Of a stretch of 64,000 nt of DNA, positions 55,383 to 64,000 are shown one piece after another. The stretch's first letter is position 1. Every line of letters begins with the position of its first letter. Below the pieces are notes generated by a model. That model was not told the DNA's origin and ran no database searches. It worked only from the letters and a program-made list of their open reading frames with translations. The stretch comes from Biomphalaria glabrata (taxonomy: Eukaryota; Mollusca; Gastropoda; Planorbidae): the NCBI RefSeq assembly GCF_947242115.1, contig NC_074711.1, positions 9,574,934 to 9,638,933 of the forward strand, written 5' to 3'. A program made the translations under genes and the position numbers.

Positions 55383-57502
55383 ATGCTGGTTTAATAATAG
55401 ACTAAAGAAGCTTTGTAAACAGAAGGAAAACCTATATAGAAAATTTAAAGAAACAAAGGCAGAAAGAGTTTACAAAAAGTATATAAAAATTAAACACCTA
55501 ACCCAAAAAGTAAGCAGACAGCTGCAGAGTGAATACATAAACAATATGTAATATCTAAAGATAACAACAAAAACCTATGGTCATACATTAAGTCTAAGAA
55601 AATGGAAACAACAGGCATAGCGCCATTAAAAGATGAACTTAACATAATACATAATGATAATGAAACTAAAGCAAACATCTTAAACAAATACTTTGCATCA
55701 GCATTCTCAGCCCCAGGAGACAAAGACATATTACTTAATTTGAACCAAGTAGACAACATAGTAGATTTAGTAGTACAAGAAAATGGAATTCAAAAACTAT
55801 TAGCCAACACCAAACCAAATAAAGCGTCTGGACCTGATGGTATTCCAGCTAGATTACTCAGAGAACTAAGCAATGAGCTAGCCCCAGTGTTCAAAATACT
55901 CTTTCAGGCTTCACTTAACCAGGGCAGAGTACCAAAGAACAAGAAAGAAGCTAATGTCACCCCCCTATTTAAAAAAGGAGAAAAATCTGACCCAGGAAAC
56001 TACAGACCAGTATCACTTACCAGCATCACATGTAAAATCCTAGAACAAATAATATGTAGCAACATCATAAACCACTTAGACAAACATAATGTCCTCACCC
56101 CATACCAAAATGACTTTAGGAAATATAGATCATGTGAAACACAACTAATAGGACTAATTGATGATTGTTCAAAAGGTTTAGATAATAGTGAACAAATAGA
56201 TGCTATATTACTAGATTTTTCCAAGGCTTTTGACAAAGTTCCCCACCATAGTTTGCTTAAAAAATTAAAATATTTCGGCATTAATGGTCCACTGCATCAG
56301 TGGATTAAAGATTTTCTAATAGGGAGAGAACAAACTAACTGTAATAATAAATGGCTCTAAATCAACACCGATAACAGTAAACTCAGGTGTACCTCAAGGA
56401 ACAGTCTTAGATCCACTACTATTTTTAATTTACATAAATGATTTACCAAATTGCATTAGTTTAGGAACAAAGGTCAGATTATTTGCAGACGATTGCATTA
56501 TATATAGAACAATAAAAACGACACAAGACACAGATATTTTACAAAGAGAATTAGATGAATTACAGAAATGGGAATCAAATTGGAGCATGTCTTTCCACCC
56601 AGAAAAATGTCAGTTGTTAAGAGTAACAAAAAAACTAAAAAAAATTAATTCCACTTATCTTATTCATTCACACCAGCAACAGAGCTAGGCAGGCCATAGA
56701 GTGGAACCCCCAGGGAAAAAGACGCAGAGGAAGACCAAAAAGAACATGGCGACGCAGTGTACTTGAAGAAGCAGAGAAGACCGGGAAGAGCTGGGACACC
56801 ATCAAAAAGCTAGCAAGAGACCGTGGAGAGTGGCGTGTTTATGTCGAGGCCCTATGTTCCATGAGGAACTCAAAGGAATGATGATGATGATCTTATTCAT
56901 GGCAAACCAGTAACACAGACTAAAAACGCAAAATACCTAGGTGTTATAATAAATGAAAATTTGTCATGGAATCCACATATTGATGAAACTATTTTAAAAA
57001 AATCAAACAAAGCAATAGAGTTTATTAAAAGAAATTTCTATAAATCAAATAAGAACATAAAACTAAAATGTTATTTAACCTTGGTTAGGCCAATAATAGA
57101 ATATGCATCCTCCGTTTGGAACCCCTCAACTCAAGAAAACATTAAGAAACTAGAACAGACACAAAATAGAGCAGTGAGATTCATAACAAACGAATATTCA
57201 CATTTGACTAGAGTAACACCTTAAGTAAAATCACTAAATTTAGAAAGTCTTCAGGACAGAAGACTCAAAAGTAAAGTAGCAATTATATATAAAACACTGA
57301 ACCATAATCTTCAAATACAAAAATAAAATTTAATAAAATACTCCGAAAGACACAAAGATAAAGGCACATTCCTCGTCCCATATGCTAGGACAAATTTGTA
57401 CAAATACTCCTTCTTCCCTAGTGCTATTAGAGCATGGAATGGGTTGCCTGAGCTAGCCAGGAAAACCAGTGACTTGGCAGAGTTTAAGTCATTGGTTAAT
57501 AT
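55383..57502 (+). mobile_element. CR1-like LINE, 5'-truncated, nested insertions
   Basis: The ORF2 half reads through RT blocks: ANILNKYFASAFS, NKASGPDGIPARLL, ANVTPLFKKGEKSDPGNYRP, LDFSKAFDKVPH, then SGVPQGTVLDPLLF, RLFADDCIIY (catalytic ADD), KNAKYLGVIIN, IEYASSVWNPS and YARTNLYKYSFFPSAIRAWN. The style is that of CR1/L2-group LINEs. Visible damage: a shift near 55548, a one-base shift near 56337, stops at 57222 and near 57324, and a 223-bp LINE insertion at 56668-56890. No endonuclease part is present. The element is cut at 57502 by the LTR element. A fragment of the same family lies at 16537-16975. Confidence 0.85.
56668..56890 (+). mobile_element. short LINE tail nested in CR1-like LINE
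   Basis: The plus strand reads ARQAIEWNPQGKRRRGRPKR, WRRSVLEEAEKTGKSW and WRVYVEALCSMRNSKE, the C-terminus of an RTE-like LINE ORF, ending in an ATG-repeat tail. TCTTATTCAT is duplicated at 56658-56667 and 56891-56900. The CR1-like coding sense resumes exactly after the duplication (STYL, then IHGKPVTQ). Confidence 0.92.
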
Positions 57503-57865
57503 TGTGATGTTGCTAGTTCAGGCTGTCCTGAAGTCAACCAATTACTCTGCAGGCGTTTGGGTGTAATTGTTCGGGTGTATTCCGTGTAGTTGACCAACAA
57601 AACATATAGAACAAAACAACATCGGTTTTTAACTAGTGAAGAGATGTAGTCGACTCTGATGAACAATTGTACATAGGTTTATTCTGATAAAAGGCCACAG
57701 TAGAAGTCTCTGTCACTAAACACGTCGTTACCCTGGAGTGTTCTATCGCTAACTGATTTTCCGGTCTCTAACCCAACATATCCCAAACGTCACTAGTCCC
57801 GTTCAATATGCGTCATATATGGTGCGTCGCTAAATAACTAACCTATATAAATAAGGTGTCTAACA
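57503..57865 (-). repeat. 3' LTR of the Gmr1-like element
   Basis: 363 bp, on the minus strand starting TGTTAGACACC and ending CAACATCACA (TG...CA). A TATATAAAT-like box lies near its start, and a poly(A) signal AATAAA (complement at 57678-57683) lies in its middle. A purine-rich tract stands directly before it. Confidence 0.75.
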
Positions 57866-58432
57866 GATTCCTCCCCCCCTTGAAAAAAAATATGTCAATA
57901 TTTTTCCACTACTGTCAAGTCTTACAAGGGCATTTTCAATTTAAGGGGAAGACAAACAAACATAAAATCTTGACATCTTCATCTTGACTTGACAGTTCCT
58001 CATATTCAATGTCAATGTTCATAACATTCCAGAATCATCTTCATTGGTACACAGTTCATCATGGAGGAAAATGTGGCATCTTATGGGCACGTCATACATC
58101 ACAAATGTTCTTCACTGGCAGTAATCTGATAAAATACAATATTTCAAAAAAAAAACAATTATAGACTTTATTTACACATTCAATAAAATTTTTTTTTCTT
58201 ACCACCCTTTTATACGCTTTTGTCCATTTTTCTTTTATACTCACCCTTTTCCATAGAACTAACTTTCGTCAATGATATATGAAATGATTCACACAAAAAA
58301 AATATCCATACTTACTTTTAAATGCTTAACATCAAATTTACTTATCTCCCTTTTCCATAACATATAAATGGTGTCAATATATTAATATATATTACATACT
58401 CAATATAATCATAGTTTATTTACAAAATTATT

Positions 58433-60076
58433 TCACTTCAATGTCATTCTAGACAATATATCAGCTACAATATTCACAGATCCACTAATAGCTTTCACTT
58501 CAAATTTATATTCCTGTAGTGATAAGAACCATCTATAAACACGACTGTTTTTCATGCTCTTTTGCTGTATATACTGAATAGGTTTATGATCAGTTAATAA
58601 TATAAATTTCCTTCCTATTAGATAACTCTCTAGCTTAGTAATTACCCATATTACAGCTAAGGCTTCTCTTTCAATGACACTATATTTTTTCTCTGCCTCT
58701 GACAATTTTCTGCTTACATATAATATAGGATGTAAGTTATCATAGTTCTGCATTAGACAACCACCAATAGCATTACCAGATGCATCAGTTGTGACATAAA
58801 ATATTTTGTCCTTATCGGGTAGTCTTAATATTAATTCATGACTAAAAACATCTTTAATTCTGTCAATAGCTTTCACACATTCCTCATTACAGACTACTTT
58901 TTGAGGTTTTCCTTTTTTAAGTAAGTCATTTAGTGGATTCACTATTTCTGCTAAGTTCTTTATAAACTTTCTGTAATAATTTACTATTCCCAATATGCTT
59001 TTAATTTGTCTTTTTGTTGTAGGTATTTCAATATTAAGTACTTTCTTTATGTTATCTTCAATAGGGCTAATCATGTTGTTATTTACTTTATGTCCTAAGA
59101 AAATTATTTCCTCCAATCCTATTTCTACTTTTTCTGCTTGAATTGTAAGTCCACTTTCTTTTATTATTTTGAACACTTCTTTTACATCTACCAAATGTTC
59201 CTCCCAACTATTATTAAAAATACATATGTCATCCAAATAGCAAATAACATTTTCTTTGTTTCCAATTATCATGTTCATCATTCTATTAAATGTGGCTGGT
59301 GCATTTACTAATCCAAAACTCATATAATTCCATTGAAAAATACCATATGGTGTTACAAATGCTGTGTAAGGTTTTGCATTTTCTGTTAAAGGTATTTGCC
59401 AATAACCTTTAGTTAAATCTAATTTAGTAAAAAATTTTGCTCCATTTAATTTATGTAAAATATCCTCTATATTTGGCATTGGATATGGGTCAAATTCTGT
59501 GATGTTGTTAAGTTTCCTATAATCAATACATAACCGTATATCTCCATTCTTCTTTTTGGCTATCACAATTGGTGAAGCATAAGGAGATGTTGATGGTTCA
59601 ATTATACCTGATTCTAGTAAATTGTCTATTTCTTTCTTTACTTTGTCTTGTAAATGTAGCGGTATTCTATATGGCTTAAGCTTGATAGGTTTTGGGTCTG
59701 TTACTTTAATGTCATGTTTAATAATATTTGTTTTTCCTGGTATGCTGGAAAAAATTTCTTTGTATTCCTGTATTATTTTAGTTATATCTTTTGACTTTTC
59801 CTTATTTAAATTATTAAGATTAATCTTTTGCCAAGTTTGATTCTCTTTTGTTTCTATTACAGGTATTTCCTTAATATCATTTTCATTGTGATTTTCATTT
59901 GTTATTATCATCAAGCATTCTTCTCTTTCTGAAAATGTATTTTCTATTTCCTCCTGAATGTTTTGTATCAACTCATCTTCTCTATCATGATACAGTTTCA
60001 AATTATTTATGTGATATGTTTTAATTTTCCCATTTATTTCAATTTGATAATTCACATCACTAATTTGTTTTATCAC
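58433..60076 (-). CDS. reverse transcriptase and RNase H of Gmr1-like element
   Basis: 547 codons. The reverse transcriptase spans about residues 110-300: PIKLKPYRIP, SPYASPIVIAKKKNG, RLCIDYRKLN, FTKLDLTKGYWQIPL and the active-site YLDD (VICYLDDICIF), with the FLGH word after it. The RNase H part starts near residue 425 (VTTDASGNAIGG) and goes through EREALAVIWVITKLE and LLTDHKPIQYI. The words are of Ty3/gypsy type, not Copia. No integrase follows it downstream, in contrast to ordinary gypsy elements. It is part of the element 57503-64000. Confidence 0.9.
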   Translation of the reverse strand: MIKQISDVNYQIEINGKIKTYHINNLKLYHDREDELIQNIQEEIENTFSEREECLMIITNENHNENDIKEIPVIETKENQTWQKINLNNLNKEKSKDITKIIQEYKEIFSSIPGKTNIIKHDIKVTDPKPIKLKPYRIPLHLQDKVKKEIDNLLESGIIEPSTSPYASPIVIAKKKNGDIRLCIDYRKLNNITEFDPYPMPNIEDILHKLNGAKFFTKLDLTKGYWQIPLTENAKPYTAFVTPYGIFQWNYMSFGLVNAPATFNRMMNMIIGNKENVICYLDDICIFNNSWEEHLVDVKEVFKIIKESGLTIQAEKVEIGLEEIIFLGHKVNNNMISPIEDNIKKVLNIEIPTTKRQIKSILGIVNYYRKFIKNLAEIVNPLNDLLKKGKPQKVVCNEECVKAIDRIKDVFSHELILRLPDKDKIFYVTTDASGNAIGGCLMQNYDNLHPILYVSRKLSEAEKKYSVIEREALAVIWVITKLESYLIGRKFILLTDHKPIQYIQQKSMKNSRVYRWFLSLQEYKFEVKAISGSVNIVADILSRMTLK

Positions 60077-60133
60077 CTTAAATGGACCTTTCCATTGTTT
60101 ACCAATTTTATTTTTCAGGTCATTTATTAATAT

Positions 60134-62923
60134 TCATACATTGTTTCCTACTTCTAGTGTTTTCAATTGTCTTTTCTTATTTAGATTCTCATGAGCACTT
60201 TGTTTGTATTTCTTATTGTTGTTATATGCTTGAGTCCATATTTCTTTCAATTCTGTTGTGATTGTTGTTTCACTGTCATTATTTAATTTATTCTCATTGT
60301 CTATTAGATTTTCTTTAAAAACATCTAATTCATCTCTGGGTTTTCTTCCATGTATTATTTCATATGGTGAAAATTGTGTTGCTTCATGGATGTTGTTTCT
60401 ATGAGCAAATAGTACATAGTTAATGTAATGATCCCACTTGTTCTGATTATTCTGAATTATTTTTGTTAGTGATCTTTTTAATGAACCACCATATCGTTCA
60501 CATAAACCGTTACTCTCTGGGTGGTAAACCGAAGAGTATATGTGTTGTATATTGTATTGTTTAGTCCATTTCTTAAATTGTTCTGACTTAAACTGAGATC
60601 CCTGATCACTCAATATAATTTTAGGTATACCATGTCTTGTAATTACTTTTTGAGTTATGGCATTAATGATATTCTCTGCACTTGTATTTGATAATGGGAT
60701 TGCCTCTGGATATCTACTAAACATGTCTATTACTGTTAGAATGTATTTGTTATTATTTTCAGTTTGAATTAAAGGACCTATTAAATCAATAGATACTTTC
60801 TGAAATGGTGCTGTAGGTTCATCCATTTCTTGAATGGGTGCTTTATTCACTAGGCTTTTGTTAGATCTCTTTTGACATATGTCACATGAGTTTATGTATT
60901 TGTTGATTGTTGCTTTCATTTTGGGCCAAAATACTTGTTTTGACAAATTCCTATAACATTTCTTTACTCCCCTATGTGCTGCTAAATTATTATCATGTGT
61001 CATGATTAAAACATCTTTCCAATATTTCTGTGGTAAGACAAGTTGTTTTATTTTCTTGTTATCATTACTTGTTTGTCTAAATAATATTTTATTCTCTATA
61101 CAAAATTTCTCCATTGGATTATTATTGTTTTTATCTGATATTCTTGAATAAATTTTCCCAATAATATTGTCATTCATTTGTTCTAATGCAAATGTGGGTG
61201 TTGTTTCTTTTTCACTTTGAGATATTTGTGTTTCAAGACTATTTTGTGTTTCATTTTCTATCTCTCTTTCCTTAACATCTGTATTTTCTATTTGTATTAC
61301 ATTACTGGTTTCTTTTTCTTTATCATTACTTATTACATTTATTGTATTTTCCTGTTTCTCATCTTGTTTATCCATTGATCTTGTTATTACCATACTTGTT
61401 ATATTTTGTGTTTCTATGTTTTCATGATTTTGTCTTATGTTTTTGTATTTGTTTTGCCAGTCTTCTAATTCTTTTCTTGAACATTCTTTAACTCCTTTTA
61501 TGTTTCCTACCAACATATCATATCTCATTTCTGGTATTGCAATGCCATCACAATAACCAGTGAAAAATGGAGTTTCAATGTACACCCTTATAGCTTTAAA
61601 TTCCCTTACGGTGCCATCTGCTAATTCCACTTTCCTAGTAAACCCTTTATACCAATGAGGTTTGACAAATTTAGTTTTTACTGCCAAAGTGTTACAACCT
61701 GAATCCCTGATTAATTCCACCGGAATTCTATCTACAAACCCTGGGTACATTGCAAAATTGTTCCTATTTCCTTCCATGAAATATACCCTATCTGTACCTT
61801 TATTTTTGTATTCCCTACTGTAACTTCTATTTCTATAATTTCCCCTGTCATTCCTATCTCTACTCCTATATCTACTGTTATTTTGTTCATTGTATCTATT
61901 TCTACTTCCAGACCTACTATTCCCTCTTCTACAGTTAGCTGCTATATGACCTTTTCCTTGACATTTAAAACAGGTTATTTCACTATATTTTCTATTTCCA
62001 CTATTTGATCTGTTTCTATTTCTACTTCTATCAACATTTTCTTTGGTGTATCCTATTAAATCTACTTTGCTTTTATCCCTATCAGAAAATGGTTTATTTG
62101 GATAGGCATTTTTGTATACTCTCATTATCTCTGTTATTTCATCTATAGTTTTTGGGTTTCTTTCTCTAATAAAAGATTGTAATTGAGGATCACATTTATT
62201 TACAAAGTTGTCCACTAGAATAAAATTTTTTAATCCCTCATACGAGTTATTCACTTTTTTTAATTTTACCCACTTATTGAAAAAATCCTTTTCCATATTA
62301 ATGGTAGTTTGGGGTTCTATTTCTAATGATGGTATATTGTCAAAGTATTTCTTTCTAAAAGTTGTAGCATTATGACCATAGGCATTCAATAACTCTCTTT
62401 TTAAAACCTGATAGCTATCATCAATATGATGGTCATGATTTTGGCATATTGTTAGAGCTTGACCATGAACAAAGTCTATCAGTATTTCAGACCATTCTTC
62501 TTCAGGCATATTAAATGTAGACATTTTTGCCTCATATCTTTTCAGAAAATCACCAATGTCATCCTTCTGTTCATCAAAACTTTGTATCTTTCTCTTTAGC
62601 CATGTCTGCGAATTAGGGTTGTCTCTTTGAGTGGTATAATTATTTGAGTTATTTGTGTTATTTCCTTGTTCAGTTTGAGCTCTGGCTTGTGCTGCATCCA
62701 ATCTCATCTTCTCCATTTTAGCTTCATGTTCTCTAATTTTTTCTCTCTCTTTGTCTTGCCTTTCTTCTTGTCTTTCTATCTCTTGTCTTTGACGTTCTGT
62801 TTCTTCCCTCACAACTTGCTGTACATAAGCTGCTAAGTCCTTTCCTTTTAACTCCATAGCCTTTCCATCCTGCATAGCTGTTTCCTTAACCTCCTTAAGG
62901 TCCACATATGATGATGTAGCCAT
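60134..62923 (-). CDS. gag, protease and integrase of Gmr1-like element
   Basis: 929 codons, starting at the ATG at 62923. A charged coiled coil (about residues 35-85) precedes a gag core (about 105-280), a CCHC knuckle CFKCQGKGHIAANC (318-331) in an R/N/S-rich stretch, and a retropepsin-like site IRDSGCNT (about 406-412). An acidic spacer leads to the integrase: HHCC finger (AAHRG, then SCDIC), then the DDE core with SIDLIGPL, LSDQGSQF and PESNGLCERYGG. Having integrase on the gag side of reverse transcriptase is the unusual point. It is part of the element 57503-64000. Confidence 0.9.
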   Translation of the reverse strand: MATSSYVDLKEVKETAMQDGKAMELKGKDLAAYVQQVVREETERQRQEIERQEERQDKEREKIREHEAKMEKMRLDAAQARAQTEQGNNTNNSNNYTTQRDNPNSQTWLKRKIQSFDEQKDDIGDFLKRYEAKMSTFNMPEEEWSEILIDFVHGQALTICQNHDHHIDDSYQVLKRELLNAYGHNATTFRKKYFDNIPSLEIEPQTTINMEKDFFNKWVKLKKVNNSYEGLKNFILVDNFVNKCDPQLQSFIRERNPKTIDEITEIMRVYKNAYPNKPFSDRDKSKVDLIGYTKENVDRSRNRNRSNSGNRKYSEITCFKCQGKGHIAANCRRGNSRSGSRNRYNEQNNSRYRSRDRNDRGNYRNRSYSREYKNKGTDRVYFMEGNRNNFAMYPGFVDRIPVELIRDSGCNTLAVKTKFVKPHWYKGFTRKVELADGTVREFKAIRVYIETPFFTGYCDGIAIPEMRYDMLVGNIKGVKECSRKELEDWQNKYKNIRQNHENIETQNITSMVITRSMDKQDEKQENTINVISNDKEKETSNVIQIENTDVKEREIENETQNSLETQISQSEKETTPTFALEQMNDNIIGKIYSRISDKNNNNPMEKFCIENKILFRQTSNDNKKIKQLVLPQKYWKDVLIMTHDNNLAAHRGVKKCYRNLSKQVFWPKMKATINKYINSCDICQKRSNKSLVNKAPIQEMDEPTAPFQKVSIDLIGPLIQTENNNKYILTVIDMFSRYPEAIPLSNTSAENIINAITQKVITRHGIPKIILSDQGSQFKSEQFKKWTKQYNIQHIYSSVYHPESNGLCERYGGSLKRSLTKIIQNNQNKWDHYINYVLFAHRNNIHEATQFSPYEIIHGRKPRDELDVFKENLIDNENKLNNDSETTITTELKEIWTQAYNNNKKYKQSAHENLNKKRQLKTLEVGNNV

Positions 62924-64000
62924 TGTATTTTATATTTTATATATTTTTACTTAGCCTATATTGGTTATGGCTATACTTTAAACTTATTTTATATTTAAGT
63001 TTTTTCAAACTTTTATACAAGTTTTAAGTGTTATGTCTCTATCTATAGATTTAGTAAATGAGTAAATCTAGTCTGAGTTATATTCAGATCTGTATATTAG
63101 GTCTAGTATCACACAAATTTAAATCTAGTATATTATAGTATGTATAATATTACCATTTAAATCTAGTTATCAAGAGCACTATGACTATTAGTATGAATAA
63201 CTATGATCAATTTTAAAATCTGGTATGACTGAAGTGTCTAGAGTAAATTCAAAGACTGTCTAGAGTCTAGATCTAGAGTAGATTATGGTTCTATTTAACC
63301 GTATAAAACAAATATGTTTATACAATGTCAAATATATCTTCAACAAGATATATATATCTAGAATGTACTACCTTCATTCATCTTTCAATTAATAATATTC
63401 TCAAATTAGAGTCTAGATGATTAAAATGTACCAAAGAAATGTACAAAATTTGTAGATCTATATTTAGCCAGACGACAGTGTTTGACTACATAGCCAGTTT
63501 CGGCATTATTCTCATGGCAAAATCATATTTGATTTTAACCGCTCAAACTAAAATTATTTTAGTCTGATTCACAGTAAAAGAAACCTACCCGCACTTTCTA
63601 TCATTAAGTGAAAAAAAAATACAGATCTAATTAAATTAATAAAAATAAATAATTTAAAATAATATAAACAAATGAAATAATTAAATGAGACTATCGCTAT
63701 GGGTTGGGATATGACAATATGGCACACAATGATAACGTCACGAAGTAACTAGGCAACAACGGATATGACGTTTGCACAAACAAAACAAATTACAATCCTA
63801 AATGTATAATATAGCTTTTCATCTAAATTATGTCTTTACCACGAACGGGTTTAAGGCTTCAGCACCACCTGAATTTTACTCAGGCTAACATACCAAATTT
63901 AGACAAAATCTATTTCTAAGGGCAATCTAAACATACACTAATAAGAAAAATGGCACTTAGCTTTTGATAAGAAAGATCCCTTTGTTCGGACTCCCGAATA
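62924..64000. other. region upstream of gag, element leader or flank
   Basis: About 1.1 kb, AT-rich with TAGATCTAG words. No LTR matching 57503-57865 and no primer-binding site was recognised. It is either a long leader or host DNA next to a copy that lost its 5' end. Confidence 0.4.

Larger units (their letters stand above)
57503..64000 (-). mobile_element. Gmr1-like Ty3/gypsy LTR retrotransposon, partial at window end
   Basis: Order on the minus strand: leader (from beyond 64000 to 62924), an ORF with gag, protease and integrase (62923-60134), an ORF with reverse transcriptase and RNase H (60076-58433), a polypurine tract (complement of about 57866-57881) and the 3' LTR (57865-57503). The 5' LTR was not found and would lie past the window. 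The RT is of gypsy type, but the integrase comes first, as in the Gmr1 group, Ty3/gypsy elements with Copia-like domain order. No env frame is seen. The coding part looks nearly whole, with about one break, so the insertion seems recent. It landed in the CR1-like LINE. Confidence 0.88.

Overview
The window looks like nuclear DNA of a gastropod mollusc, most likely a freshwater pulmonate of the Biomphalaria/Bulinus/Physella kind. This is inferred from split genes with short exons and repeat-filled introns, AT-rich DNA full of TAGATCTAGA-type words, and LINEs, tRNA-derived SINEs and a Gmr1-like LTR element. No species can be fixed from the sequence alone.

Four host genes can be read with exon-level support. 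RBM48 (minus strand, 5 exons, 259-6553) encodes an RNA-binding protein linked to minor-intron splicing. It lies head to head with DCAKD (plus strand, 4 exons, 6800-9702), a dephospho-CoA-kinase-like P-loop protein; only 246 bp separate the two start codons. NRBF2 (plus, 3 exons, 15779-19144) is an autophagy PI3-kinase complex subunit. IDH3A (plus, 11 exons, 23820-30784) is the catalytic alpha subunit of mitochondrial NAD-isocitrate dehydrogenase. The four are ordinary housekeeping genes with no evident common pathway. No convincing host gene was found from 30.8 kb to the end.

The rest is mostly mobile DNA. Many insertions still show their target-site duplications (TSDs). hAT-type DNA elements with 8-bp TSDs lie at 10657-12198, 29306-30317 (in an IDH3A intron), 37989-38217, 40040-40754 and 48010-48198. 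Short 5'-truncated LINEs with TSDs lie at 4061-4977, 48500-48748 and 56668-56890. Two LTR-like units with 5-bp TSDs lie at 12555-14647 (inside a SINE) and 42049-42660. An R4/Dong-like LINE with a restriction-like endonuclease sits between TAA repeats at 52995-54269. A CR1-like LINE (55383-57502) carries a small nested LINE and is cut off by a large LTR element.

That LTR element (57503 to beyond the window end, minus strand) is the most notable object. Its reverse transcriptase is Ty3/gypsy-like, but the integrase lies upstream of reverse transcriptase and RNase H, the Copia-like order known from the Gmr1 group. Also notable are a diverged pair of intergenic segments (about 41.1 and 47.9 kb), one of which gained two insertions the other lacks, and several minisatellites.
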